A stretch of DNA of 64,000 nt from Porphyra umbilicalis (GCA_002049455.2 KV918827.1:229629-293628), one strand, 5' to 3'; shown: positions 33,601 to 43,618, numbered from the stretch's first letter. The notes: generated by a model not told the origin, from the letters alone. Program-made: numbers and translations.

Positions 33601-34445
33601 GCCGCCGCAAGACACAGGCGCACCCACGCCATGGACGCGTCGAAGAGCGCGCACACGGGCGCTGCTGGGGCAGACAAGGCGGCGGTGAAGGACCGGAAAA
33701 CGCCCCATTGCACGCCCGCCGTGACGACCCAACCCGCAACGGTGGCGGCGGCAGACGGTGGTGCCCAAGACGCCACGTCCATCACCGCCGCGGCAGCGGA
33801 CAAAACCGCCGCCTCATCCACCGGCACCGCCTTGCCGTCCATCGCCACATCCCCATCCGCGTCCGCCACCGCCCCGCCTGGGACCCCCAGCGCACCGAGC
33901 AACACCACCAACGCCCACCCGAGGTGTGTGGCGAGCGTGGACAGAGCCGACCCCCCCGCGCCGGCTGCGTCATCGGCCGCGCCCGCCGTCGCCGCCGCCG
34001 CCGTCAGGCGTTCCCGCGTCAGCAACGCGGCCAAGCCGCCGACCCACGGGCGGACCGCGGCGGACCGCACGGGGGGGGCGGCGCCCGCCACAAACGCTTG
34101 GCCGCCCGTGCCGACGTAGAGCGCCTCGCGCACCGAGGCCGGCAGGTCTGTGGACGGCGACCCAGTGCCCGCCGACGCTGCCGCGGCGGCCGCCGCCAGG
34201 CGCTCCCCCAGCCCCGCAGACCGGCGGGCAACGTCTCGCCGCCCAGCGAGCGCCCCCCGGCCGGCGGCGGCGATGGAGGTGGCGGCCGTGGTTTCGGCGC
34301 GGGCGGCCGCACGCGCGGCACGCGCCTCCTTGGCCCGCGCAAGCAGCAGTTTGGTGTCCTCGGTGGGGCCGCTCGAGCCACGTTGCGTGACGCGCCGGCG
34401 GGAGGAGCTGACGCCGTCAAAGAGGGGGACCCGCCTCGACGCCAT
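30669..34445 (-). CDS. HECT-type E3 ubiquitin ligase, UBE3C/UPL6-7-like
   Basis: The product is 1258 residues from ATG 34445. I chose this start because MASRRVPLFDGVSSSRRRV followed by a helical Lys/Arg/Ala region resembles the N terminus of UBE3C/Hul5-type ligases; the frame extends 19 codons further upstream. The middle is Ala-rich helical sequence with an acidic patch. The C-terminal 370 or so residues are a full HECT domain, with RVKFIDEHGLEEAGIDGGGV and KEFMHQLL, then LLYPNP and the C lobe. The catalytic cysteine is C1226 in LPSASTCMNLLKLPEY, 32 residues from the end, as the family requires. The enzyme takes ubiquitin from E2 onto this cysteine and passes it to substrates; UBE3C relatives work with the proteasome. 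The frame is intact in one exon, unlike several neighbours. Confidence 0.93.
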   Translation of the reverse strand: MASRRVPLFDGVSSSRRRVTQRGSSGPTEDTKLLLARAKEARAARAAARAETTAATSIAAAGRGALAGRRDVARRSAGLGERLAAAAAAASAGTGSPSTDLPASVREALYVGTGGQAFVAGAAPPVRSAAVRPWVGGLAALLTRERLTAAAATAGAADDAAGAGGSALSTLATHLGWALVVLLGALGVPGGAVADADGDVAMDGKAVPVDEAAVLSAAAAVMDVASWAPPSAAATVAGWVVTAGVQWGVFRSFTAALSAPAAPVCALFDASMAWVRLCLAAAAAARAGGSLNSATASGLPAGLPRPLVDAVLTRWATAVLAVPGLTAALSAEELSSLERAPLVREAIATLAAAPVLPVVSTSAAGAERPLAELLCAPERAPEGGPAAAQTAGRRTAPASDHASCVALYQSLLANLLHIGRGAWTGQDAAYTSLVVTVLVRLLCAIPGLTSRRQRGSGEPGGVVDLDAASGMLFSDSEDELEGEGGDSPAAAAVAPAATATTATAAPTGDGGAGSAAAPPSRGAAVGSLRADLLARLGPLLDERVVRRLFDMCLPRLGEGGVGSAPAPAAATGDTSAAAVCQLLTLLARRRRGGSNLLCNAVAFWAPATPAAPHVLLRLWAACTTVPLTVSSDGRTLVPAVSSLTSPLPSTLTLRPTAGPVLLLFCRAYAHLLSIQDEDELYELQRPLSLGSVCMVAATLKDTLVASVCPSALNLRWTAPAVTGAVNLLASTSVRAAVVDVLDRLHAADSRRRFVPKPDFWLAPSRMLDSTGFVRDAISAGAPPAAAGADDEAAAASSGADAAAAATPSPFVVDPVSAAVIDVDDRRSFRFGSWRRGPAPLDGGESKYGSGGAAAAAREPASAVRAAGDLLRLCPYAVPFATRVRVFHAWVAQRRIHSSASTWVTIRRARVFEDALAHLRNLPDTALRARVRVKFIDEHGLEEAGIDGGGVFKEFMHQLLATALSPSLYGLFKATDEQLLYPNPASSLIMEAHLEKFAFLGKMLAKAVFDGILVDVPLAGFVLAALLGRPYSPNDLRSLDPELHRNMMLVKRMDAADVDDMGLTFTAVDNEFGEAREVELVHGGRDLPVTSANRVEYIQRAAHHRLRQTREQTNAMRRGFGTLIDPRWSRLFGERELQLLMSGTRGVVDVADLRAATVYGGGYTSETPVVTWFWETVAELPADLQAALLLFVTSSPRAPLLGFRYLDPPFTISRAHGSDRLPSASTCMNLLKLPEYGDARTVAEKLTYALRSNAGFDLS

Positions 34446-34502
34446 GGCCGGGTCGGGGAGGGGGGGGGGTGGCGGGCGGATGGCAACCGCGGCGGTGGGC
34501 AA

Positions 34503-35187
34503 TCAATGGCAAAACGACTCGTGCAAGGCCAGGTTGAGAGGGGATGTACGGGAGACCGATGAGGGTGGATGTTCGCAATGCCTACGAGGAGGCAGGCGAC
34601 CGATACGGCAGCCGCTGGTGTGATCGGGATGCGCGACGGCACACGCCGCAGTCCCTGCACCAGGAAAAAGAGTGGGTGTCAACTTTGAAACGGGTACCAG
34701 GATGCTCTCGGCGGGTGGCAACCGACTCGAGGCGCCCGCGGGCGACGTCGGACGGTCGACCAGCAGGCCGACAGCGTGGAGCGATCCGCGATTGCAAGCT
34801 CCACCAGACCGACCCCGCAAGCCACGAAACAACGACGCCGACGTCACCGTTCCCACACCAGGTAGGAGCGATGGTCACGGAGAAGCAGCAACAAGCAACA
34901 AAATATAAGTCATGAAATGCTATACCCCCACTGCAGGACGCCGCCTCGGGGCCGAGCAGCCACGCGGTGCTGCGCGAGGGAGGGGGCTGGCAGCAGACGC
35001 ACCCCCGCTGCTGCGACAACGACTGGCCCAGCAATGCCGTGCCGCGCACGGCCGCCTGCAGGGCGGGCAGGAGGCCTGCCAGCATGGCTGGGTGAGATGG
35101 AACGCAGCGCGGCCTACTGGATATATATGGGATCTGATGCTGAACAAGTCCACCCGTTCAAAGATCGTGTCGCTAATGAACTACAGG
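34503..35187. other. Intergenic upstream of the HECT gene
   Basis: This stretch must hold the HECT promoter. I see no clear TATA box or second gene. GC content falls steadily toward 35 kb. Confidence 0.5.
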
Positions 35188-35980
35188 TTATTGTGCCCCG
35201 GGAAAGGTTGGGCCCGAAGGATTAGGCGAAATTAGTTAAGAGGTGCCCCAACGACCTTACTCGCGCAGGTGTCAGATTTCTGGCCCGACCGCGACCTTTC
35301 CCCGGCCCGAACCGCGGATCAAGTTACGGAAGCCTCTTTGGCCAATCACATGCCCGTGTCCAACATTAGCTAGCGATCGAGCGCCAGCGCGCTCGAAGTG
35401 CGCCGAGCGCCACTTCGCGCGACGTGATGGTCTGTCGCCGATGTCGGGATGGCAGGAGGGCGCCGGGAGGTCCATTTTTGGCGCGCCAGCGCCAAAAATG
35501 GACCTCCCGGCGCCCTCCCCCCACCCGATATCGGCGACAGACCATCGCGGCGCGCGAAGTGGCGCTCGGCGCACTTCGAGCGCGCTGGCGCTCGATCGCG
35601 CACGAGTATCCAGACAGCCGTTGTCTCAGGCAGCCATCAAATCTGATATTGTCGACGATTCCATTTTTGAATCTACCGGGGAGCGCAACACGTGGGCTCC
35701 CGCATCGCTAGATAACCCATCTGCTGCTGGCCACTGTCGGTTGAGAAGCATCAGGTATGTTGTGGGCAGACGACCTTACCCAGGGGGGTCGGTGGGACCT
35801 TTCCCGCCGTGGTTCCTGCGAGTTATTGTCCTCGGGGAAAGGTTCCCCGGGGAGACTGCGAGAGAGCACTAACGGCGCACGTGTCCCTGAGAATCCCCCC
35901 TCAGAGGCACTTGGAGTGGGTTCGGTGGGATAGGACTAACTAGGGGGCCTAATCGGAACTAGGGGGGACCTTTCCCGAGA
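35188..35980. mobile_element. Inverted-repeat element cluster with a 227-bp hairpin
   Basis: CGGGAAAGGT at about 35199 is inverted at about 35969-35978, with GGATTAGGC/GCCTAATC just inside both. GTTATTGT followed by a GGGAAAGGTT block occurs at 35188 and again near 35821, so two overlapping insertions are possible. At 35373-35599 lies a near-perfect palindrome (outer CGATCGAGCGCCAGCGCGCT, centre GGCGCGCC). No protein is encoded. Exact ends and class are unresolved. Confidence 0.5.
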
Positions 35981-36288
35981 GGAAGAACTCTGTACTGCGT
36001 GGAACACCTCACCCGTGGAGGCCACTACATACAGTGTGTATTCGACTATGCGACGCGGGGCCACTTTATAGTAGCCTGCTTCGAATTCACATTTAGATCA
36101 TCATTTGGGGTGTGTCACTGCAAGATTAGGAGCAATACCACCGTACTTGCGTCCGGTTGTGGTCTCGCTACTTGCACTGACTCAAAGCCGACGCGATGCA
36201 AGCCAAAGGTGCCAAGGCCTACAGAGACGGCGTTTGCCAACAGCGCCATCAAACAAACAATAGAAAAAAAAAACGCTCTTCAGCTACG

Positions 36289-36687
36289 CTAGTCTTCGTC
36301 CTCTCCTGCGAGAAACATTTCGTCATCCTGAGCGATGGTGCTCACGTCATCCTCGACGACAAACCACCTCTCCACCGCACGGCCTCTCTCTTCCTTCGAC
36401 ACCCCCAGAAGGTCTACAACCACACCAGTGTTGTTCAACAGAGACACCACCTCTGACACGTCCGCATGGACGCTGTCAGCTACAGGTAGAACCCCATGCA
36501 GCTGTGTGTGCACTACAGAGTCGATCTTGTTTGTCGTGACTGAGAGACCCCGCCAACACGACTGGGGAAGTTGATGATCGGTGGGGGGGAAAGGGCCGCG
36601 GGCAAGCAGGCGGTAGTTTGATGGTGGGGGGATGGTGTGCGGTGCGGTGGCGACGGAAGCTGTCTCACTGCATGACAACTGGGGCAC
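36289..36687 (-). CDS. Hypothetical acidic protein fragment in AT-richer DNA
   Basis: The ORF has 132 codons and normal amino-acid usage: a hydrophobic/charged core (VSEVVSLLNNTGVVVDLLGV, then KEERGRAVERWFVVEDD) and an acidic end (DDEMFLAGEDED). It stands out against the local background, where the other frames are short. It may be the C-terminal remnant of a transposon protein, since the flanks are transposon-derived. No family is recognised. Confidence 0.35.
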   Translation of the reverse strand: MPQLSCSETASVATAPHTIPPPSNYRLLARGPFPPTDHQLPQSCWRGLSVTTNKIDSVVHTQLHGVLPVADSVHADVSEVVSLLNNTGVVVDLLGVSKEERGRAVERWFVVEDDVSTIAQDDEMFLAGEDED

Positions 36688-36974
36688 ATGCTTTATGTCT
36701 GAGTCAGCAGTCCCATGGAATGACGTCGCTGCAGTGTATTTAACTTCAGTAAGGACCGGCTCGTTATACGACCGGGTCGTATAAACGAGCGCCCTAATGT
36801 CGAATACACACTGTACTTGGAAAGCGGCCGCAGAGATCCGACTAATCTTTAGGGCTGGGAAGAGCGCCCGGGGCGCTATTGAGGGGCGTTGTTAGGGCGC
36901 TGTTAGGGCGCTGTTAGGGCGCTGTTAACGCCCCGCGCCCCTCGACGCCAAGGCGCGGATAGGGCGCGCATACA

Positions 36975-37102
36975 GCCGTTCTCCCAAAAATCCCGCACTC
37001 CAACAGTTGCAAAAGAGTGCCAAATCGGCCTCTACGACCCCGCAGAGTGCGATTTGGAACTATTTTGCAACAGTTGGAGTGCGGGATTTTGGGGCGAACG
37101 GC
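36975..37102. repeat. 128-bp hairpin inside the hAT-like element
   Basis: GCCGTTCTCCC and AAATCCCGCACTCCAACAGT on the left pair with inverted GGAGTGCGGGATTTTGGGGC and GAACGGC on the right. AGTGC(C/G)AAATCG/CGATTTGG pairs internally. It is a compact foldback, perhaps a separate small MITE. Confidence 0.8.
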
Positions 37103-37425
37103 GGTGGAGCATGGATAGTTCCACTATTACAAGTTCATGATTGCCTCGTGCCCAGCACGGCGTCAGCAGCCGCTCCGGTCGACCACGGTCGCCATGTTCC
37201 CGCGGAAACTGACATGTTTGCCATGTTCGTACGGTTCAAGCTAGGGTCTGATGCTGCCTCCGCAGCCAACGCAGCTCCGGGTGATGGAGCTGGGAGTGGA
37301 GCGCGTTGTCAAGTGGCCACAGCCTCTGCAGGTGATCCGTCGGGGAATGGCGGTGCCCACCGCTGCCGTCGCGTCACGCAGCGCAAGGCCGTTGGGCTGG
37401 GTGACGTCTTTGACGTGGTGTGGTA

Positions 37426-39484
37426 CAGTCTTTCTCCAATGCTGTCCACCCTCTAAGGCGATCGAACGACCAGAAAGTAGCCCACATTTTTCGTGCAGAA
37501 GACGATGATCGGGAGCCACGATCGCCGTTGATTGTACCGTAGAGGCCGGTCGACCGCATTCGTTGCTATAAGTGAGCGACGAAAATTTGCAACTTTTCAC
37601 ACAATTTGCAACCGCCTGGAAAGGCCTCCCGCCTTCCTTCCCCGTCCTCTTCCCCATCCCCCCCCCCCACCGCCTACGATGAAGGCAGCCGAGTTGCTAC
37701 CAGCGGTGGATGCCCTCATGGAGGATGGTGCATCCCTGGTGGACGCTTTGCAGGCGGTTTCGAACCCGCCCGAGCTGACTTTGGAGGCCCTCAAGAGCGC
37801 CTACCACCGCCGCGGCGCGGCGCCGCCCGGCGACCATGGCAACCGCCTCCTGACCTCGAAACAGGAAGAGACTATGGTAGGGGTTATCCAGGCGTTCAGC
37901 ATCAACAACCTGCCACTGTCTCGGTTGCAGATACGGACGATGGCAGGGCAGCGGTTCGGTGTACAGGTGTCGGAAATGTGGTTCCGGCGGTTCCTGAAGC
38001 GCAACAACAAACACGTACGTACCCGCACCTGCAAGGCGCTGGCGGACAAGCGCATGGGGGCTCAGGTGGTTGCCAACGTTCATACCTTCTGTTCCGAGCT
38101 GAAAGACTTCCTCGAGACCCACCACTTCCCCCCATCCGCGGTCATGAACTTTGACGAGACCCGGATGGTCGTCAAGGGCAGCAACCTCACCACGCAACGG
38201 GTCGCATCTGCGGGAAAGGAGCGCCCAAACGTGGCATCGACTGGCAACTCTACTGTCGCTTCGTTGCTGTCGTTAGTTGCGGCCGACGGGTTCGTCTTCC
38301 TCAGCGTCTACGTTTTGAAGGCCAACTTTGGCGAGGACGACCGGTCACCCATCAACTTCACCCTCGAGCCGGCCCTGCAGGCCTCACGCCGGTCGTGGCC
38401 GAGGTTCCTTTGTTGGACCGACACGGGCTACCTCAACGCAGAGCTTTTTGGGCGGGTAGTTGACCTCGTGGCGGCCGAGTGGCGCGTCCGCAACCCCGGT
38501 TTGCCTCTTCTCCTCTTTGGGGACTAGTGCTCGGCCCATATGAGCACCGAGACGCTGCAGCGGGCCCTGTCGCTTGACTTCTTCCTCTTCTTCCTTGTCG
38601 CAAACGCCTCTCACTTCTTGCAGCCTCTGTACGCCGCACCTTTCGGGTGTTTTCACCGGTCTTTGCGTGTCTACAACGGCCAGTACGTGTGGGACGCCCT
38701 CATGAACGGGGAGAGCACGCGTGACGCCCTCCTAGCCGCCGCCTACCACTGTGAGAGGAGGGCCTTTACCCCCGCCGTGGTGAAGGGGGCATTTAAGACC
38801 ACGGGGCTGTGGCCGTTTGACTCAGCGGTGGTGCTGGCGCGTGCTCGTGAGAACTTGGGCATTGCTGACGATTGGAGCTCTGCGCGGGCCCAAGCAGCAG
38901 CTATGGCGTCGGAAGTGCTCGCGGAGGCTCGGCAGAGGGTTGCCAGTGGCAAGCGGCGTGTGTCGGGGGGTTTCACAGTGGTACAGCGGGGTACCATCCA
39001 CTCCCCGTACAACCTCATCAAGGCCGCCCGCGAAAAGGCAGCGGAGGAGGACGCGGCGGCAGAGGAGCGCCGAAAGACCAAGGTGGCGCGGGTAGAGAAG
39101 GCCGCCTCCAAGGCCAAGGATGACCAAGCGGCGGTTTTGAGACGGTTCGAGTTGACCTGTCGACTTTGTAGCTCCACCAGGCACCGACGCGGGCCAGCCT
39201 GGTTGGTTTGTCATTGCGGTCGCTGGCGGGCATGCCCGAGGTGCAAATGTACCCAAACAGCCTCTAGTTCCATTGCGGCACACAAGCAGACTTGTTCTGT
39301 TGAAGGGGGGGGCGAGTCGACGTAGGCGAGGGGGTGTGGTGGGCCTTGTTACTTCTTGTGTCCTCGTCTCGTACCTCTTTTTGCCCACAGTCGGTTGCAA
39401 TTTGTGTGAAAAGTTGCAAATTTTCGTTGCCGCCTCTCTCCCCCCCTGGACAAGAACGGAAGCGACAAGAATGGAGAAAGACTG
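37426..39484 (+). mobile_element. Complete pogo/Tigger-like DNA transposon
   Basis: This 2059-bp element has 13-bp perfect terminal repeats CAGTCTTTCTCCA, weakly extending further, and is flanked by TA (37424-37425, 39485-39486), the Tc1/mariner/pogo target duplication. A second, longer inverted pair lies inside both ends: 37575-37612 against 39392-39430 (ATTTGCAACTTTTCACACAA core). It holds one transposase gene and sits inside the hAT-like unit, so it inserted later. Confidence 0.9.
37679..39325 (+). pseudogene. pogo/Tigger-like DDE transposase, amber stop and lost third acid
   Basis: From ATG 37679 the protein has an N-terminal helix-turn-helix region (KQEETMVGVIQAFSINNLPL ... WFRRFLKRNNK) and a DDE nuclease core. 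The first catalytic Asp is in AVMNFDETRMVV, the second in LLLFGD. The next codon is TAG (38525-38527), followed in the same frame by CSAHMSTETLQ. The family motif is D-N/Q-C-S-A-H, so a CAG-to-TAG change would explain the stop. The third acid, normally in LQPLD, is replaced: the gene has LQPLYAAPFG. The C terminus carries a Cys/His cluster (CRLCSS, CHCGRW, CPRCKC) that may bind zinc. The upstream frame from 37532 lacks coding character and includes the inner terminal repeat, so the later ATG is preferred. The copy is probably inactive. Confidence 0.85.
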
Positions 39485-39778
39485 TACCTTGCGGCAGCAA
39501 AGCGCCTGTACGGTGAGGGGTGGTGTTGTAGGAAGCAAAGACTGACAGGGACTTGGCAGCAGCGACCCCAGACTGCCATCATTAAATAGACAATTGGATC
39601 AACTGGCGGCTGCTATTACAGAAGAATCACGAGACCATAGGGTGCTACCTGCATTCGATAAGTATTTTTGGGTGCTACTTGCGGCGTTTTGGGGGGCGTT
39701 TTTAGGCCGCGATTAGGGCGCGATTACGCCCCACGCCCCTCACCTACTAGGGGCGCTACTGCGAACCCTAGATCCGAC

Positions 39779-41254
39779 GGCCTCGACCGGGCGGGTTGCG
39801 GGGCACTTCGCCGCCACCCCCATCGCGCCGCCATGCGGCATGACGACCACATGCCGCTCGCACCCTTCCGCGACCGAGCCCTGTGCCGGGCCCTCGCTGC
39901 CCGGGTCTTGTTGAATGCCACCCGTGTGCCTGCCTCGCGGAGCTAGACTGCAAAGAACTGACGGTGTCCGCCGACCGTAGCGCGGGGCGGCCGGTAGCGG
40001 CAGCCGGCCGTCGGCTGCTGGGGTTGGGGGCACTACAGGATGCGCCCCGCTCTTCAAATCGGACGGGGGGATGTCCAGGCCGCGGCCGACGCGTCGCAAC
40101 ACCTGGCGGTACGAGGGAAGGGCGGCAGAGGCGAATCAGGTAGGGAACCGCAGCGTTCGCCATGCCGCGCGACGGGGAGCCGCACACGGCGCGCCAGCGT
40201 GGGCGCCCCGCCGTGGACCCCAGGCACACACCGCGTCGGAGACTTCCTCAAGGCCACCCCCCGTGCGTGGGAGAGCGCCGCTAGACGCCGACGGTGCGCC
40301 ATCCGCCGGCCTGTGCACGGGCCCGCGGAAGCCGCGGCACCCCGCGATGGCCGCGTGCCGTTGCGATCGTTACGACCGGCGGCGCTGCGGCAGTGAACGT
40401 TCTCTCATGGCCATGTCGGACGTAGCGGTCGTGGTCTTTCCACGCGGCGCGCCGTCCCGGACCGGACCCCCTCAACGCACTCCATGCGCGAGCGCCGAGG
40501 CAGCCGCCGCATCCCCCCTCCTCTCGCTCAAGCGCCCGCCGTCGGCATGCCGCCGTGGCGACACAGCGAGGGCCACCGCAGGTTACGGGCCGAGTCTCAC
40601 GCTGAGGAGACGCCAGTCAGATCCCGCAAGCAGCGCGTGGTACCGTGACGCATCCGCCGCGTGTGTCTGCGGGGCGTCTCTGTTGGCACGTCGACGCAAC
40701 CAGTCGCCGACGGGATGCAACGGTCGGAAGACTGGCGGCGGCGATTGCTTGATGGAAGGGCGCGCGAGGCGCAGCCAGCGAGTGTACACGTGCGCCTCGG
40801 CCACCTGCCACAGGCGTGCCGGCCGAGCGCTACAGCGGGAGAGAAATCGGGCTGGTCCGCGTGGCGGTGTGGTGTCGGCGCTTTGGGATCGATTTAGGAT
40901 AGTGGAAGCCGGCGCACCCAAAAGACGGGTGAGTCCTGCCGGCGACCGGCCAACCGGAGCTCGCCGCCGTCTTTGCCCGCCCGTCGCCGCGCCGCGCCGC
41001 GCCGACCTCGTCGCCTGGTCGTTGCCGCTGCCGCTGCCGCGATCGCCCCTCGCCGCCGCTGCGTGTACCCTCCGTTGGCGGCCCCGCCCCCCCCCTGCGC
41101 TGGCCTCTCGTCGGCACCCATCCACCCCCGCCCCCCGTCGTTTTGGTTGGCGCCGCCACGCCGCCGGCGGCGGTTTGGTGCCAGCGCCCCCGACGCGCGC
41201 GCGCACCCCCCCCCCCCGACGCCCGCCGCCGCCCCGGCGGCGCCCGTCGACACC
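39779..41254. other. Intergenic, no supported gene
   Basis: Moderately to highly GC-rich DNA. Frames are open on both strands, but composition drifts and no domain appears. The promoter of the gene starting at 41255 should lie at the right end. Confidence 0.5.
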
Positions 41255-42593
41255 ATGCCCCCTGCGTTTGTGCCCGTGATGGCGCTCCCATTGTTGGGGA
41301 CGCCCCCTCGGCCGACCGGCGCGGCGGGCGCCGCCCCCCGCCCGTGGCGGCCCGGCGGCGGGTGCCCCCCGCCGCCGCCGCCGCTGCCGCACCCGCCGCT
41401 GCCGCCGCGGCGGTGCCGCGTCGTCGTGGCCGCCGCCGCCGCTGACGACGGCGGCGGTGGCGGTGGCGGTACCAGCGGCGGCGGCGGCGGCGGCAAGGCA
41501 GGCGGCGCCCGGCGCGGTGGCGGGGGCCCCCCTCCCCCACCCCCCCCCCCCGCGGCGTCGACGCGCTCAAAGGGGGCATTGAGCCCCTCGCCGCCGGCCT
41601 CTACTCTGCCCCCCTCTCCTGGTCTGACGGCCCCCACGCGCCCGTGGGTGGCCCCGGGTGGGTGACGTTTGCCCCCCCCGGCGGCGGCGGCGCCGACGGG
41701 GCCACCGTCCCCCCCCCCGCAACGCCCTCGAAGCGCTCCTCCGGCGCAAGCGCGCCGTTGCCGACGCGGCGTCGGCCGACGCTGTCGCCGCCGCCGCCGC
41801 CGCCGCCGACGCTGCCGTCACCGCCGCCTCTGCGCTCCGCGGCGGCCGCCGGCAGTCGGCGGGGGGCTTGGCCGCCACCGTCCGCGCCGCGGCGGCCGCC
41901 TCCCGCCGCACCGGCGCGCCGCCGCCCGTCATTGCCGGGGTGTGTGGGGAGGGCTCCCTCGCGACCGCGCGGCAGGCGGTGCGCCCGCCCGACGGCGGCG
42001 GGGCGGCGCCCGGGGCGCTCGCCCTCCCCCCCGGCGCGTCCCCCTTTACCGGCACCTACGTTGGGGCGGTGGCGGTGGCGGTGCAGACGGACCCCTACTT
42101 TTTCTTTGGCGACGCGGATGATTTGCCGCGCCTCGCGGCGGTGCTGCCGGCGGCCACCCCGCTCCTCGCCGCCGACTATGCGGTGCACCCGCTGCACGTG
42201 TACGCGGCGGCGGTGGGGGGGGCGACGGCCGTGACGCTGCCGGCGGCGGGGTGGTCGCCGGCCGCGTTGCGGGAGGCGGTGCGCCTCGCGGGGCGCCTCG
42301 GCCTCGGCGCGGTGGTCGAGTGTGGGGACGCGGCGCAGCTGGATGCGGCGCTCGCGTCGGGCGTCGAGGCGGTGCTGCTCGCAAGCCGCGACGACGCGAC
42401 GCTCGACGGGCGCCTCGACGCGTTTCCGCGGCTCGTCGCGGACCGGGCGGCGGCGTTGGCGGCCTGGGGGGGGGTCCTCCTCGCCGAGGGGGACGATGGG
42501 GGGGACGTCGGCGTCGCCGCAGAGGTGGCCGCCCACGCGGACGGGATTGTCGTGCACATGGTGGGGGATGAGGGGAGTGAGGACCACTGGTGA
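41255..42593 (+). CDS. IGPS-fold (TrpC-like) protein, probably catalytically altered
   Basis: The start MPPAFVPVMALPLLG followed by a Pro/Arg-rich stretch to RRCRVVVAAAAADD resembles a plastid transit peptide. The frame then changes at the C11 run 41541-41551 and at the C10 run 41709-41718. After the second switch the TIM-barrel of indole-3-glycerol-phosphate synthase is recognisable: ALEALLRRKRAVADA, PPPVIAGVCGEGSLATAR, FFGDADDLPRLAAVL, PLLAADYAVHPLHVYAAAV, AAVTLPA-type strands, GAVVECGDAAQLDAAL and VLLASRD. In true enzymes the segment before the D-F-I motif holds a catalytic lysine (LLRKDFI); here it is LLAADYA. The first motif lacks its usual K-x-x-S-P-S too. The glutamates of VECG and LLAEG remain. 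I infer a diverged, possibly non-catalytic paralogue rather than the tryptophan pathway enzyme. Confidence 0.6.
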
Positions 42594-43618
42594 GGGTGTT
42601 GGTGCGGGGGGGGGGGGGGGGGAGGGGAAGGGGAGGGGGTGGGGTGGCTGTTGCTGTAACAACGCACTGGTCGGCAGTGTGCGGGGGGGGAGTGTCGCCT
42701 GTGGCAGAGCTGTAACACACCCCGCGCCGCGCCTCGGCGCCCGCGCGGGGCTTTGGCCGACCACCTCGACGCGCACGCGCGGCACCCGGAGCACACCTCA
42801 ACCGCCATTGGCGGCGCCCCCTTGCGCAGCGCGTGGGCGCGGCCCATCCACCATGGTCGGCGCCGGCGCCACCGTGGCGCCACGCCGTGGCCGCCATAGG
42901 GATGGATCCAGGTGACGTCAAGGGCCTGCGGGGGGGGGGGGGGTACGCGCGCAGGAGCGCTGCCGACATGGCCGTGCGGTCGGGCGCACGTTTCGTCTTG
43001 CCACGCGCCGGCCGGACGCGACGCACGTGGATGTGGGGGGGGGGTGGGCGGGGGGCGCGCGTTGGGGGTTGGGCGCACCTCGGCAAACCAGGGCGGCCGC
43101 GCGGGGCAGCGGCACGTGGGGTACAAGGGGGCCACCGCGGGGGGCTTTTGAAGGCAAAGGGGGGGGGGGGGGGGGGGGGGCGCGTGTCTGCACCCTCTGC
43201 TGCTGACAGTTTGGCGTGCCCCGAGGGCAGCGGCTCGGCGGGGCGCTGGGCGCCCGGCGGGTCGACGACGGAAAAAAAAAAAAAAAACGGCCGACCAGTG
43301 CCGGTGACCCCTTTTTTTGGCGGCGGCCGGTGGGAACCCGTCGAGAAACGACCGACAACGCACCGCGCGCGCCGGCGCGACCGGCCGTGCGGGCCAAACG
43401 CGCCGCAGATCCGGCGGCGGCGCTTGCGCCACCCGCCGCCGCCGCCCCCCCCGCCACGGGTGGCGCGAGCGCGGGTGCCGCCGCCGCGGGCACGCGTCGG
43501 GCCGCCGCGTCGCGCGCGCCGGCCCGTTGCCTCGATGCCGCCCGCGGGCGGCGTGGCGCACCTTGGCGCCAAGGGGCGCCGCGCGCACGGGGAGGTGCGC
43601 TTCCCCCCCCCCGCCACC
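42594..43618. other. Intergenic with long homopolymers
   Basis: Contains G-runs at about 42607-42622, 42930-42941 and 43159-43180 (G22), and an A-run at about 43271-43286. Open frames cover it on both strands only because stop codons are rare. No gene is called. Confidence 0.5.

Larger units (their letters stand above)
36843..39770. mobile_element. hAT-like element (8-bp TSD) containing a pogo-like element
   Basis: GATCCGAC flanks the unit at 36835-36842 and 39771-39778, an 8-bp target duplication typical of hAT transposons. Near the left end is TAGGGCTGGGAAGAGCGCCC (from 36850). The right end, inverted, reads TAGGGTTCGCAGTAGCGCCC. Both ends resemble the small element at 50741-51122. Subterminal GTTAGGGCGCT repeats (about 36890-36930) and GGTGCTACTTG(C/G)GGCG near the right end are also shared. 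Removing the nested pogo-like insertion leaves about 870 bp without a transposase. A 7-base TAATCTT between the left duplication and TAGGG is unexplained. Confidence 0.75.

Noticed and set aside
32607-34562. 651-codon plus-strand ORF opposite the HECT gene
   Set aside because: It is Arg-rich, has no domain and lies antisense to an intact HECT ligase.
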